A DNA stretch of 64,000 bases from Winogradskyella sp. (GCA_002722255.1 PBLD01000002.1:68011-132010); one strand, 5' to 3'. Shown: positions 43,740 to 55,100, numbered from the stretch's first letter. The notes: generated from the sequence alone by a model not told the origin. Program-made: numbers and translations.

Positions 43740-45716
43740 ATGACCGCAAAAAAAGTCTTTCTATTTAGCCTACTATCCTTATTTTTTTCAATCAATTTAT
43801 TTTCTCAGGAATTAGAACCTGTTAAATGGGATTATAAGGTTGAAAAAGTTTCTGATACAGAATTCATTTTAGTTTTTAAAGCCAATGTAGATAAAGGCTG
43901 GTATATCTATTCACAAGAACAACCTTCTGAAGAGAGTTTTGCACCAACAACTTATTTTGAATTTCAAGATGTTGATGGTAACTATCAATTAGAAGGAAAA
44001 ACATCAGAGCCAGATGTACCAACTATTTATGATAAGATTTTTCAAGAAGAAGTAAAAAAGTTTAAAGATGAGGCTGTTTTTAAGCAAAGAGTTACTCTTA
44101 TAAATAAAGACTTAAAGCAAATAGATGTTAAGGTAGATTATCAAACCTGTGACGATTCAAAATGTATACCTAGTGATTTTCTATTTAATTTTTCTTTAGA
44201 CGGTTCAGAAATCGTTAAAGAAGACATCGTAATTGACGAAAAAAGTAAACAACTATCAGAAGGTCTTAATCTTAATGTAACAGGTTGGGATAATTATGAA
44301 GAAGAAGTTATTGAAGAAAAGAGTAATCTTTCAATTTTCTTTTTGGGCTTTATAGGTGGTTTAATAGCGTTATTAACACCTTGTGTATTTCCTATGATTC
44401 CGTTAACGGTATCATTCTTTACAAAGAGTGCAGGTGATCCTAAAAAAGGCTTATTCAATTCATTGTTATATGGATTGTTCATCTTTTTAATTTATGCATT
44501 ATTAAGTATTCCTTTTCATTTACTAGATACTTTAGATCCTGGAATTCTAAATAACATTTCCACAAATGTGACGCTTAACATCATTTTCTTTGCCATCTTT
44601 ATCGGTTTTGCGTTTTCCTTTTTTGGATATTACGAATTAACCTTGCCGCAATCGTGGAGTGCAGCAATGGATAGCAGAGCAAATAAAATAGGTGGTTTTA
44701 TAGGTGTCTTTTTTATGGCGCTAACACTTGCCATAGTATCATTTTCGTGTACAGGTCCTATCTTAGGTACATTGTTAGGTAGTTCGTTAACTGCAGATGG
44801 TGGAGCCACTCAACTTACTATGGGAATGAGTGGTTTTGGTTTAGCCTTAGCATTACCTTTTACACTTTTTGCAATGTTTCCTAAGTGGCTAAATTCTTTG
44901 CCAAAATCTGGAGGATGGTTAAATACGGTAAAAGTTGTTTTAGGATTTATAGAATTAGCATTAGCACTTAAGTTTTTATCTAATGCAGATTTAGTGCAGC
45001 ATTGGGGACTTTTAAAACGTGAAATATTTATAGGAGTTTGGATAATAATAGGTATAGGATTGGCCTTGTATTTATTCGGAAAAATAAAATTTCCACACGA
45101 TGGTCCATTACAAAAATTAAGTAAAGGAAGATTGTCTACAGCATTATTGGTTGTTGCCTTTGTGGTTTACTTAATTCCTGGATTAACCAATACAAAATGG
45201 GCAAATTTAAAATTGCTTAGTGGTTTTCCTCCACCAATGTTTTATAGTATTTACGAAAAAACATCAGAGTGTCCTTTAGATCTTAACTGCGATAAAGATT
45301 TAGAAAGTGGTTTGGCATTAGCTAAAGCAGAAAATAAACCTATTCTTTTAGACTTTACTGGTTGGGCTTGTGTAAACTGCCGTAAAATGGAAGAGCAGGT
45401 TTGGAGTACATCTGAAGTATATGATATTTTAATGGAAGACTATGTTATTATCTCGCTTTATGTGGATGATAAAAAGACATTGCCAGAGGATGAGCAGTTT
45501 CAATATTTAAGAAGTAATGGAACGGTTAAAGATATTGAAACAGTTGGAGACAAGTGGCAAACACTACAAACCATTAATTTTAAGAACAACTCTCAGCCAT
45601 ATTATGCTTTACTAGATCATAATTTTGAATTGCTAAATTCTACAAAAGCATATGAGCCAGATGCAGATGCTTATTATGATTGGTTAAAAACCGGTTTAGA
45701 GAATTTTAAGAAGTAA
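43740..45716 (+). CDS. dsbD: Thiol:disulfide interchange protein DsbD
   Basis: 658 residues from ATG 43740. A TTG at 43719 is in frame but lies inside a TACATTTG -7 box (43714-43721), so it cannot be the start. After a signal peptide, the N-terminal domain has T-C-D-D-S-K-C (Cys137, Cys142); the CcdA-like membrane part (about eight helices) has L-L-T-P-C-V-F-P and S-F-S-C-T-G-P; the C-terminal thioredoxin domain has G-W-A-C-V-N-C. All three Cys pairs that carry electrons from cytoplasm to periplasm are present. It probably supplies the TlpA-like and redoxin proteins. Confidence 0.95.
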   Translation: MTAKKVFLFSLLSLFFSINLFSQELEPVKWDYKVEKVSDTEFILVFKANVDKGWYIYSQEQPSEESFAPTTYFEFQDVDGNYQLEGKTSEPDVPTIYDKIFQEEVKKFKDEAVFKQRVTLINKDLKQIDVKVDYQTCDDSKCIPSDFLFNFSLDGSEIVKEDIVIDEKSKQLSEGLNLNVTGWDNYEEEVIEEKSNLSIFFLGFIGGLIALLTPCVFPMIPLTVSFFTKSAGDPKKGLFNSLLYGLFIFLIYALLSIPFHLLDTLDPGILNNISTNVTLNIIFFAIFIGFAFSFFGYYELTLPQSWSAAMDSRANKIGGFIGVFFMALTLAIVSFSCTGPILGTLLGSSLTADGGATQLTMGMSGFGLALALPFTLFAMFPKWLNSLPKSGGWLNTVKVVLGFIELALALKFLSNADLVQHWGLLKREIFIGVWIIIGIGLALYLFGKIKFPHDGPLQKLSKGRLSTALLVVAFVVYLIPGLTNTKWANLKLLSGFPPPMFYSIYEKTSECPLDLNCDKDLESGLALAKAENKPILLDFTGWACVNCRKMEEQVWSTSEVYDILMEDYVIISLYVDDKKTLPEDEQFQYLRSNGTVKDIETVGDKWQTLQTINFKNNSQPYYALLDHNFELLNSTKAYEPDADAYYDWLKTGLENFKK

Positions 45717-46445
45717 TTATACTTCAAAATAGACATCCTCAAACGGAACTCTAAAGCGAGGACCGTAGATGCCTTTTTCGTCTCTAATGCCGCAGCCAAT
45801 AATCATGTTGATTTCAGCACCTCTAGGAAGATTTAAGATACGTTTTACTCTAAGTGTATCGCTACCTTCCATAGGGCAAGTATCATAGCCAATAGCAGCC
45901 ATGCTGGTCATAAAGTTTTGGGCAGCCAATCCTGCACTTTTGTGTGCTACAATACGCATATCGCTTTGTCTAACTTGCCTGTAGATAGGCTTAAAAAATC
46001 CAATAATCTGAAAGACGATATATTTTATAATTCCAAGAACACCAAAAAAGTCAGCATATACTGTTGGGATTATTTTTTTGTAATAGTTGGTCGCCATTTT
46101 TTTGCGTTTTGCTTCTCGTTCAGTAAGATTTTCTTTATCATATACCTTATTTAAAAAAGTAACATTGGCCTTTGCACGTTGTCTCCATAGATCTTTCCTG
46201 GTAACCACAACAACTAATTGTTGCGCTGTTTTTGCTGCACTTTGGTTAAAACACGCTTTTGCTACTTTTTCTAAAACATCTTTATTGGTGATATGATAAA
46301 ATTCCCAAAGCTGAAGATTACTGCTTGTAGGTGCTAAAGAAGCATTAACCAAGCACTGTTTTACCTTGTTTGTATCAATAACTTCATCTTTATATACACG
46401 TGTAGATCTTCTGTACGCTATAGCTTCAGAAACCGTCTTTTCCAT
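45717..46445 (-). CDS. Nitroreductase family protein
   Basis: 242 residues. Y-R-R-S-T-R-V-Y (FMN phosphate site) at residues 12-19, A-P-T-S-S-N-L-Q near 36, A-A-Q-N-F-M-T-S-M-A-A-I-G-Y-D-T-C-P-M-E-G near 170, and G-C-G-I-R-D near 220 fit the family. It has a longer central helical segment (about 100-150) than the 210-residue paralogue at 40311, and lacks the 12-bp operator. The substrate is unknown. It abuts dsbD tail to tail. Confidence 0.9.
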   Translation of the reverse strand: MEKTVSEAIAYRRSTRVYKDEVIDTNKVKQCLVNASLAPTSSNLQLWEFYHITNKDVLEKVAKACFNQSAAKTAQQLVVVVTRKDLWRQRAKANVTFLNKVYDKENLTEREAKRKKMATNYYKKIIPTVYADFFGVLGIIKYIVFQIIGFFKPIYRQVRQSDMRIVAHKSAGLAAQNFMTSMAAIGYDTCPMEGSDTLRVKRILNLPRGAEINMIIGCGIRDEKGIYGPRFRVPFEDVYFEV

Positions 46446-46541
46446 TTAATTAACATTTAGCTTTCAAAATACTAAAGTTATACTAAATGTCAGGGTTTGT
46501 GCTTTAAGAATTCAAAAATCTCTTATTTTAAAAAGAAAATT

Positions 46542-47903
46542 ATGAGCACAATAACAACCATTAATCCGTTTACGCAAGAAGAATTAAAAACATATAATCT
46601 AATTAAAGATGTCGATTTAAAACAGAAGTTAAATCTGGCAGATAAGCAATTTCAAAGTTGGAAAACAACTGAAATTAAAGATAGGAGCAACTTAATGTCT
46701 AAAGCTGCAGAACTTTTAATAGAACGAAAAGAAACCTATGCAAAACTAATGACTGAAGAAATGGGTAAACCGATAACTCAAGGTATTGCTGAAATTGAAA
46801 AGTGCGCTTGGGTTTGTGATTTTTATGCTAAAAATGCCGAAGACTTTTTAGCAGATCAATTAATAGAGACAGATGCTGAAGAAAGCTTTATCAGTTACGA
46901 TCCGTTGGGAGTTATTTTAGCAATTATGCCATGGAATTATCCGTTTTGGCAAGTAATGCGTTTTGCTGCACCAACACTAATGGCAGGTAACACAGCTCTG
47001 TTAAAACACGCGTCAACTACCACACAGTGTGCTTTAGAAATTGAAAAATTATTTGAAGATGCAGGTTTTCCTGAAGGTTGTTTCCAAACCTTATTGGTTT
47101 CACACGATCAGATTGAAACCATTATAGGCGATGATGTTGTAAAGGCTGTAAGTCTTACAGGAAGCGAAGGAGCAGGTCGTAAAATTGCTGAAATAGCAGG
47201 TAAAAACCTAAAGAAAGCAGTTTTAGAGCTCGGCGGAAATAATGCTTGCATCGTTCTTAAAGATGCAGATTTAGATAAGCATATAGGTACAATGACTTGG
47301 GCACGTATGCAAAACGCAGGTCAGAGTTGTATCGCAGCCAAGCGTTTTATAGTAGTTGAGGATATTTATGATGAATTCTTAACTAAGTTTAAAGCCAAAG
47401 TAGAGTCCTATGTCGTAGGAAATCCAAAGGAAGACAAAACAGAAGTAGCAACAATGGCTTCTGTTAGCTTGGCTGAAGAAGTAGAACAACAAGTCAAAAA
47501 ATCTTTAGACAAAGGTGCTAAAGTTGTTTATGGAAATAAACGCGAAGATGCACTCTACCATCCTACAATTTTGGAAAATGTCACTGCAGAAATGCCAGTT
47601 TTTAAAGAAGAGGTTTTTGGTCCTGTAGCTGCAATTATAAAAGTTAAAAATGAAGATGAAGCATACGAGGCGGCATCAAATTCCAGATTTGGTTTAGGAA
47701 GTATGGTGTTTACTAAAAACACAGATAAAGCCAAAAAACGAATAGGCGATATCGCTGATGGAGCATTCTTTATCAACGAACTTGTAAAATCCGACCCTAG
47801 ATTGCCATTCGGTGGAACCAAAGCTTCAGGTTATGGAAGAGAGCTTTCTAAGGAGGGTATTAGGGAGTTTGTGAACGTTAAAACTGTTTACAGTAGTAAA
47901 TAA
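46542..47903 (+). CDS. NAD-dependent succinate-semialdehyde dehydrogenase-like enzyme
   Basis: 453 residues from ATG 46542 (M-S-T-I-T-T-I-N-P-F); a start 45 nt earlier lacks family support. M-P-W-N-Y-P-F-W (near 123), S-L-T-G-S-E-G-A-G-R (near 204), E-L-G-G-N-N (near 230, catalytic Glu) and G-Q-S-C-I-A-A-K (catalytic Cys near 264) are the aldehyde dehydrogenase landmarks. Length and motifs fit the short SSADH type; other aldehydes are possible. It converges on msrA. Confidence 0.9.
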   Translation: MSTITTINPFTQEELKTYNLIKDVDLKQKLNLADKQFQSWKTTEIKDRSNLMSKAAELLIERKETYAKLMTEEMGKPITQGIAEIEKCAWVCDFYAKNAEDFLADQLIETDAEESFISYDPLGVILAIMPWNYPFWQVMRFAAPTLMAGNTALLKHASTTTQCALEIEKLFEDAGFPEGCFQTLLVSHDQIETIIGDDVVKAVSLTGSEGAGRKIAEIAGKNLKKAVLELGGNNACIVLKDADLDKHIGTMTWARMQNAGQSCIAAKRFIVVEDIYDEFLTKFKAKVESYVVGNPKEDKTEVATMASVSLAEEVEQQVKKSLDKGAKVVYGNKREDALYHPTILENVTAEMPVFKEEVFGPVAAIIKVKNEDEAYEAASNSRFGLGSMVFTKNTDKAKKRIGDIADGAFFINELVKSDPRLPFGGTKASGYGRELSKEGIREFVNVKTVYSSK

Positions 47904-47909
47904 GAAAAA

Positions 47910-48446
47910 TCACTTTAATTTATCTGAATGGAGTTGTCTTAGCTTATGAAGTTTAGGGTCTATTACAAACGTACAATAGCCATAATCTGGATTGTTTTTA
48001 TAGAAATCCTGATGCTCTTTTTCGGCTTCAAAAAATGTTTGAGCTTTAGTGATTTCAGTTACTATAGGTTTTTCAAAATAAAGCGCTAATTCATTAAGAA
48101 CGAGTTTAGCGGTTTTTTTCTGTTCTTCGTTATGATAAAAAATAACAGAACGATATTGTGTTCCTCTGTCAGCACCTTGCTGATTTAAAGTTGTTGGATT
48201 ATGAGTTGTCATAAAGATGATAAGAATATCTTGATACGAAATTACATCAGCATCAAATGTAACCTGCACCACTTCAGCATGTCCTGTTAAACCCGAACAA
48301 ATTTCTCTGTAAGTTGGTCTGCCAGGAACAGTTCCGCCAGAATACCCGGAAACGACCTTTTCAACACCTTTAACTTCTTCAAAAACAGCTTCTGTGCACC
48401 AAAAGCAGCCTCCGCCAATGGTAGCAATCTGTATATTCTTACTCAT
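47910..48446 (-). CDS. msrA: Peptide methionine-(S)-S-oxide reductase MsrA
   Basis: 178 residues. G-G-C-F-W-C-T-E with catalytic Cys14 and G-Y-S-G-G near residue 37 are diagnostic. It repairs the S epimer of methionine sulfoxide. It overlaps msrB by 8 nt and is read after it. No signal peptide. Confidence 0.96.
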   Translation of the reverse strand: MSKNIQIATIGGGCFWCTEAVFEEVKGVEKVVSGYSGGTVPGRPTYREICSGLTGHAEVVQVTFDADVISYQDILIIFMTTHNPTTLNQQGADRGTQYRSVIFYHNEEQKKTAKLVLNELALYFEKPIVTEITKAQTFFEAEKEHQDFYKNNPDYGYCTFVIDPKLHKLRQLHSDKLK

Positions 48447-48897
48447 TTACACTTTCTTTTTCTAAAACCATAGATTCTGAATTTATGCAATACCTTAAAC
48501 CGCTTGGTTCAGGACCATCTGGAAACACATGGCCTAAATGCGCATCGCAAGTGTTGCACATTACCTCTACGCGTACCATTCCAAAAGACGTGTCTTTTTC
48601 ATACTTAATGGCATTTTCCTTAATAGGTTGGGTAAAGCTAGGCCAACCTGTACCAGAGCTAAATTTTATGGTAGAGTCAAATAAAGGAGCATTGCAACAT
48701 ACACAATTATACTTTCCATCCTCATAAGTTGTGCATAGTGCACCACTGTGAGGACGTTCTGTTCCTTTTTGTCTTGTAATTCTGTATTGTTCTGGTGTGA
48801 GTTCAGCACTCCATTGTGCTTCCGTTTTTTCTACCCTTTTGTCTGGTGTAGGGTTTTCGTTAACCGCAAAATTTATAACATCTTTCCAGGTAAGCAT
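48439..48897 (-). CDS. msrB: Peptide methionine-(R)-S-oxide reductase MsrB
   Basis: 152 residues. G-T-G-W-P-S-F (81-87), two zinc CxxC pairs (C-V-C-C and C-N-T-C) and the catalytic Cys in R-Y-C-I-N-S identify MsrB. It repairs the R epimer and complements the overlapping MsrA. It lies next to the thiol-redox cluster that could reduce both enzymes. Confidence 0.96.
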   Translation of the reverse strand: MLTWKDVINFAVNENPTPDKRVEKTEAQWSAELTPEQYRITRQKGTERPHSGALCTTYEDGKYNCVCCNAPLFDSTIKFSSGTGWPSFTQPIKENAIKYEKDTSFGMVRVEVMCNTCDAHLGHVFPDGPEPSGLRYCINSESMVLEKESVNE

Positions 48898-49066
48898 AGC
48901 TATTAGTTTTTATGTAAAGATAGTCGAAGTATCTCAGTTTATCTTACTATACTTTAGTTAAGTGCCTGAATTTGGTAGTAAAAAATTCTTTATTGATTTT
49001 AAGTTTTGCCATTAGCTCTAGAGAAATCCTTATTTTTAAATCGTTTTAATAGTGTAACTTTATTTA

Positions 49067-51859
49067 ATGAAGAAATCCTTATTTTTTTTACTTCTTACGT
49101 TAACTGTTTCGTTTTTTAGTTTTGGTCAATTTTCCCCAAACATTTATAATTATTCTATTGCTGAGTATAAGGCAAGTAACCAAAATTGGGATTTGTGCAG
49201 AGCAAATAATGGGAAAGTTTACGTAGCAAACAATATTGGGTTACTAGAATATGATGGAATAGATTGGAAATTATTTCAGCTACCTAATAAAACTACAGTA
49301 AGGTCGGTTTGGGTTTTTAATGATTTAATTTTTACGGGTTCTTTTGAAGAGTTTGGCTACTGGAAGGAAGATGATTACGGCAGTTTGGAATATACCTCTT
49401 TGAGCGAGCTGATAAAATCTGAAATTTCGCCTAATGAGGAAATATGGCAAATTTTAAGCTACAACGATAAGGTTGTATTTCGATCTTTTTCTAGCATTTA
49501 TGTTTATGATTTTAAGACTGTAGAGCGCATTCATCCTAGTTCTGCAGTAATATCTCTGAGTTTAGTAGATGATGATTTGTTTGTGTCTACCTTAAATAAT
49601 GGAATATATAAACTAGAAAATAAGAATTTAATTCCCTTCTTTTCTGATGCTGCCTTGCGAGATACTAAAATAATATCCATTGTAAAACAAGAAAATTCAT
49701 ATCTAATAATGACCTCCTTAAAAGGAAGTTTTCATTTAAGTTCTAATAGGTTAAGACCAACACAGTATTCTTTTAACGACGATATTCAGCAGCATCAATT
49801 AAATAAGTTCTCCATGCTAGAAAATGGCGATATGGTTTTTGGAACTATAAAGGATGGTGTATATGTGGCTGATGCTAACGGAGACATTAAATTTCATATT
49901 AGTAAAGAAAATGGATTAGTTAATAATACTGTTTTAAGCCAGTTTTTGGATCAGAATAATAAGTTGTGGCTTGGTTTAGATAATGGAATATCAACTATAG
50001 ATTTAAAGAATACTAACTACTTTTTTAATGATGTATCAGGGAAATTAGGAGCAGTGTATGATATTGTAAAGTATCAAGATTTACTTTACATAGGCACTAA
50101 CACAGGTCTTTTCTATCTCGATAAAAATAATGATTTAAACTTTATAGATGGTTCGCAAGGACAGGTTTGGGACTTAAAGATTATTGATGGAAATCTTTTT
50201 TGCGGTCATAATGAAGGAACTTTTCTAGTCAATAAGAATCAGATACAGAAAATTTCAGATTTTACAGGAGGGTGGACAATACAAAAGGTGCCAGAGCATG
50301 ATGATTTATATATACAAGGTACTTATGCTGGTTTGGTTAAATTTCAACAAAAGAATGGTAGTTGGGAAACCAAGCATATGGGGCAAACAACAATTCCTTC
50401 GAGATTTTTAGTGTTTGAAAATCCCTCTACAGCTTGGGTTGCACATGCTTATAAAGGAGTCTATAAGGTTAATTTTAATAGTTCTTATGACACAATTACA
50501 AAGATTACCAATTATGGAAGTAAAGGATTAGATTCAGAATATAACCCAAGAGTATACAATCTTAAAAACGATATAGTATTTAAAACTAATAACGGCTGGC
50601 AAAAATACGAACCTCTGTTAGATTCTATTGTTCCTTTTGAATTGTTAAATAAAAAATTTGGTAAAGAAGCCTACATCATTTCAGAAAAATCTATGAGTCC
50701 TATAGTGCTTAAAGATAAAAGTGGAGTTATAAGTTTTAAGTATATAAATAATGATAGTATAGAACGGAAAATAAACAACAAGCTAATAAAGAATAGATAT
50801 ATAATAGATTACGAACATGTTTCTAAAATTGATGAAGCGCTATTTGCGCTAAACTTAGATAATGGTTTTATGCTTATAGATGAAACTTTTAGAGACTCTA
50901 TAGCGATTTATAAACCACAAGTTGAGTCTATTAAGCTAAATGGAAAGTCTATTCAGTTATCTTCTATAAACGATGATAGAACGATTAAATTAAAACATAA
51001 TGGGAGTATAAATTTAGAACTTTCTTCATCTAAATCTAGCAATCATTATTTTGAATATAGTATACCGTCATTAAGTAAAGATTGGTTTAAAGTAGATAAT
51101 AGAAACTTAGAGTTAAATAACATTAATCACGGTACATATGATCTATTACTAAGAACCAGAGATGATTCTGGAAATACGTCAACAGTTGAAAAATTGTTTT
51201 TAGATGTTAGTCCACCATGGTATAAAGGAACTTTAGGTTTTATATTATATGTTTTGTTATTGTTTGGTTTTATAGGGTTGTTTTATTATTTACATCACAA
51301 AAAAATTCAAAAAGAACAGCGATTAATTCGAGTTAAATATCAAAGAGAACAGCATAAATTATTGCGTGAAAAGACACTTGAAAATGAAAAGAATATAGTT
51401 CAACTAAAGAATGAGTCCTTACAGAATGAATTAAAAATAAAGAGCAAGCAATTAGCAAACAATGCTATGGCATTGGTTAAGAAGAATGAGGTGCTTCAAG
51501 ACATCAAGAGAGAGTTAGCTGTTAATAAAGAAGGATTTAAAGATTATTATTCTTACAAAAAGCTTGTGAAGAAGTTAAATAATTCTATAGAGCATAAGGA
51601 TGAGTGGGAAGTGTTTGAGGAAAATTTTAATCAAGTACATGATGAATTTTTTACAAAGTTAAAGTCACGTCATCCAGTATTAACACCTAAAGATTTGAAA
51701 GTCTGTGCCTACATCAAAATGAATTTAGCCAATAAAGAAATTGCACCACTAATGAATATCTCTGTTAGAGGTGTAGAAACCCACAGATACAGGCTAAAAA
51801 AGAAATTGAGTTTAGAAAATGATATTTCTTTGACGGATTATTTACTAAATATTAAATAA
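49067..51859 (+). CDS. Membrane-spanning triple-tyrosine LuxR-type regulator of the PUL
   Basis: 930 residues. A signal peptide (to about F-S-F-G-Q) leads into a periplasmic propeller of two-component-regulator repeats (N-G-K-V-Y-V-A-N-N-I-G-L-L-E-Y-D-G, G-L-D-N-G-I-S) and a Y_Y_Y domain (about 640-715). One membrane helix lies near 722-743, then a coiled coil and a C-terminal LuxR-like helix-turn-helix (about 870-925: L-T-P-K-D-L-K-V-C-A-Y-I, N-K-E-I-A, R-G-V-E-T-H-R). There is no kinase or receiver domain. It probably senses the glycan in the periplasm and acts directly on the susC promoter 250 bp downstream. Confidence 0.92.
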   Translation: MKKSLFFLLLTLTVSFFSFGQFSPNIYNYSIAEYKASNQNWDLCRANNGKVYVANNIGLLEYDGIDWKLFQLPNKTTVRSVWVFNDLIFTGSFEEFGYWKEDDYGSLEYTSLSELIKSEISPNEEIWQILSYNDKVVFRSFSSIYVYDFKTVERIHPSSAVISLSLVDDDLFVSTLNNGIYKLENKNLIPFFSDAALRDTKIISIVKQENSYLIMTSLKGSFHLSSNRLRPTQYSFNDDIQQHQLNKFSMLENGDMVFGTIKDGVYVADANGDIKFHISKENGLVNNTVLSQFLDQNNKLWLGLDNGISTIDLKNTNYFFNDVSGKLGAVYDIVKYQDLLYIGTNTGLFYLDKNNDLNFIDGSQGQVWDLKIIDGNLFCGHNEGTFLVNKNQIQKISDFTGGWTIQKVPEHDDLYIQGTYAGLVKFQQKNGSWETKHMGQTTIPSRFLVFENPSTAWVAHAYKGVYKVNFNSSYDTITKITNYGSKGLDSEYNPRVYNLKNDIVFKTNNGWQKYEPLLDSIVPFELLNKKFGKEAYIISEKSMSPIVLKDKSGVISFKYINNDSIERKINNKLIKNRYIIDYEHVSKIDEALFALNLDNGFMLIDETFRDSIAIYKPQVESIKLNGKSIQLSSINDDRTIKLKHNGSINLELSSSKSSNHYFEYSIPSLSKDWFKVDNRNLELNNINHGTYDLLLRTRDDSGNTSTVEKLFLDVSPPWYKGTLGFILYVLLLFGFIGLFYYLHHKKIQKEQRLIRVKYQREQHKLLREKTLENEKNIVQLKNESLQNELKIKSKQLANNAMALVKKNEVLQDIKRELAVNKEGFKDYYSYKKLVKKLNNSIEHKDEWEVFEENFNQVHDEFFTKLKSRHPVLTPKDLKVCAYIKMNLANKEIAPLMNISVRGVETHRYRLKKKLSLENDISLTDYLLNIK

Positions 51860-51892
51860 TAGCTACTTAAAGTTGTTAAATTAATATTTTCA

Positions 51893-51967
51893 ACTACGTC
51901 ATTACTACGTCACTTTGTTAAAAACTTTACATTTTACAACGTTTTCGTTTATATTTAAACTACGTCA
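51893..51967 (+). promoter_or_regulatory. Three ACTACGTCA boxes upstream of susC
   Basis: ACTACGTCA occurs at 51893-51901, 51904-51912 and 51959-51967, all in one orientation. Spacings are 11 and 55 bp (5 x 11), so all lie on nearly the same face of the helix. They are the best candidates for the binding sites of the regulator at 49067. The rest of the 250-bp gap (to 52109) holds nothing else recognised. Confidence 0.6.
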
Positions 51968-52109
51968 AATTGCGATTTTACGGGCTTTTTAGAGCTTCTA
52001 ATATTTGTTGGTGTAATTAAAATGTAAATGGACCACTTATTAAATTCAGGTTAAGGTTTTAACTTTATGTTTAGAAAAAAACTAACTATTTCAATCTAAA
52101 TGTTAATGT

Positions 52110-55100
52110 ATGAAAACTAAATTCAGTTTAATATTACTTTTATTTTTTGCACTCGTTTCCTGGGGACAACAAATAGAGGTAAGTGGTGTAGTAACTTCAG
52201 CAAGTGATGGAATTCCGTTGCCTGGTGTAAGTGTATTTGTCGAAGGTACCTCAATAGGTGCAGTCACCGATTTTGATGGAAAGTACACTATAGGTGTACA
52301 AAGCGGTCAAAAATTAAATTTCAGCTATATAGGGTTCAAAGCTCAAAGTATAGCTGTTACCAATCAAACCGTAGTCAATGTAGCTTTAGAAGAAGATGTA
52401 GAATCTCTAAATGAAGTAGTTGTAGTGGGTTATGGTACGCAGAAAAAAGCAGATTTAACAGGCGCTGTCTCTACTGTCAAAACCGAGGCTATTAGTCGTA
52501 CACCAGCGGCTCAAATTACGCAAGGCTTTCAAGGTCAGGTAGCTGGTGTTCAAATAAGCAGCCAGGGCTCACCAGGAGAAACTCCTCAAATACGCATTAG
52601 GGGAACAAACTCATTATCGGGATCTAATAATCCTCTTTTTGTGGTAGACGGAAACTTTTTCGATAACATTGATTTTTTAAACCCTAGTGAAATAGAGAGC
52701 GTTTCTATTTTAAAAGACGCGTCTTCAGCATCAATTTATGGTGTTAGGGCAGCAAATGGTGTTATCGTTATCACAACTAAAGGTGGCAGTTATAATAAGA
52801 AACCAGAAATATCATTTTCCTCCTACGTTGGTGTTCAACGTGCTCAAAACATTCTAAAAATGGCTAACGCAGAGCAGTTTACAACTTTCGCCTTAGAGTC
52901 TGGCTCACAAGCGGAAATTGAGAGTGTGGAGCAAGCGATTCAGCGTTTTGGTCGTAGTAGAGTTAATCCTAACATTCCAAATGTTAATACAGACTGGTAC
53001 GATGAAGTATTAAGAGATGCACCAATTGAAAATTATGATATTCAAGTTACAGGTGGTTCAGATAAAATATCTTACTCACTTGGAGGAAACTTTTTTTCGC
53101 AGCAAGGTATTTTGGATATGAAAAATAGCTTTAACCGTTCTAACCTGCGTGCAAGAATTGATGCTAAGGCAACAGATTGGTTAAAAGTGGGTGGTAATGT
53201 ATTATATAGTAACGCTGTACAATATGGAGATGAAGGGTCTGCGTGGCAACTTACGTATTTCGCAGTACCTATCTTACCTGTATTTGATAATAACTTTACC
53301 GAAGCTGATCCATTACCATATTCAGACGCTAGAGAGATAGGATACAGAGGGTCACAAAACCCATTTCCATTAATGGATAATGCAGATAGGAGAGGGGAAA
53401 GAAGACGCATAGTCTCAAACTTCTATGCTGATTTTGAAATTTTACCAAAAAAATTAAATTTTAAAAGTAGTCTTTCATATACTTATAGAGGAACCAATGA
53501 AAGAATCGTTCAATTGCCATATTTTGTAACTGACGAGTATCAACGCTCTATAGAGCAATCTTCTATAACTCTTAATAATGGTGTTGGAGAAAATTATATT
53601 TGGGATAATATACTAACTTACAAAAATAATTTTGGCGAAGACCATGACTTAACTTTAATTGCAGGTACTTCCTTTAGAGATGAGTATGGTAGAAATTTTG
53701 GAGCTAGTGGAAATTTTAGCCCTGAGTCATCTTTCGTAAGAAATAATGATAAAACTTGGTACATCCAAAATACCTCACCAGATAGCCGTACAGCTTATGA
53801 TGGTGGTTTTAGAAATTACGGTTTCTCTTATTTTGGTAGAGCTGAATATCAGCTAATGGATAAATATCTTTTGAATCTGTCATTTAGAGCAGAAGGGACA
53901 AACAAATATGATGAAACATATGTATATCTGCCAGCAATTGGTTTAGGGTGGGAGATTTCAAAAGAATCATTTATGGACAATGTTGATTTTGTCAACTTCT
54001 TAAAACTTAGAGCAAGTTGGGGGCGTGTTGCTAACGATGCCGTTGGGGCAAGTAACCCTTTATCAGCAAATTCAATAACTACAGTTTTTAACGATACATT
54101 TTATAACGGTATTGAATTTGAAACAGTAGAAGATGATATTTCTTGGGAGTTTACAGATGAGTTAAACATTGGGTTATCAGCTTATTTATTTGATAATAGG
54201 TTATCACTAGAAGCGGATTATTTTGTTAAAGACACAGACAATTTAGTCATAAATGTTCTTCAATTCATAGGTACCGGTTCTAGCCGTCAAAATGTTGGAG
54301 GTGTCAGAAACAAGGGTATTGAATTAGCTGCTACTTGGAGAGGTCAGTTCTCAGATGATTTTAGTTACTCTATATCAGGTAATTTTAGTACTCTAGATAA
54401 TGAAATAACCAGTTTAGCAGGCCAACCTGTTCTAGAAACTGGTACAGCAGAAGCAAGACAAAGAATTATCGTAGGTCAGCCCATAAACGTATTTTATGGA
54501 TGGGAAATAGATGGTGTTTATCAAAATGAAGCAGAAATTCTTGCAGATCCTGCTGCTCAAGCTGCCATTGCTCAAGGTACGGATATTAGTCCTGGTTACT
54601 TTAGATATAAAGACAGAAATGGAGACGGTATTCTTGATGCGGAGGATAGAACTTACTTAGGCTCACCAATACCTACGTTTTATTATGGAGGTAATATAGG
54701 CCTTAATTACAAGGATTTTGATTTAAATATTGCATTCTATGGTCAAGGAGGCAATGTTATATTTAATTCTAACAGACAAGAAGTAATTAGAACACAAGGA
54801 AGGAATATTGATGCTGATTTAGCAATAAATAGATGGAGAGGGGAAGGTTCAACAAATTCTTACCCATCTTCAGAAGGATATAGACAAGTTTGGAATCAAC
54901 GATTATCAGAGTTTTTCTTGCAAGATGGTGATTTTTTCAGGATACAAAATATTCAGTTAGGCTATACCCTGAAACAAGAAAAATTACCAGAAATACGTCT
55001 AACGCTAACTGCTGATAGACCGTTTCTATGGACAAAAAGCTTTAATGGCTTTAATCCAGAAGTAGGTTTTGATGGCCGTGATACACAAACATATCCAACT

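Noticed and set aside
53072..53410. Open frame of 112 codons antisense to susC
   Set aside because: Entirely within a well-supported SusC gene, with no motif or signal of its own.
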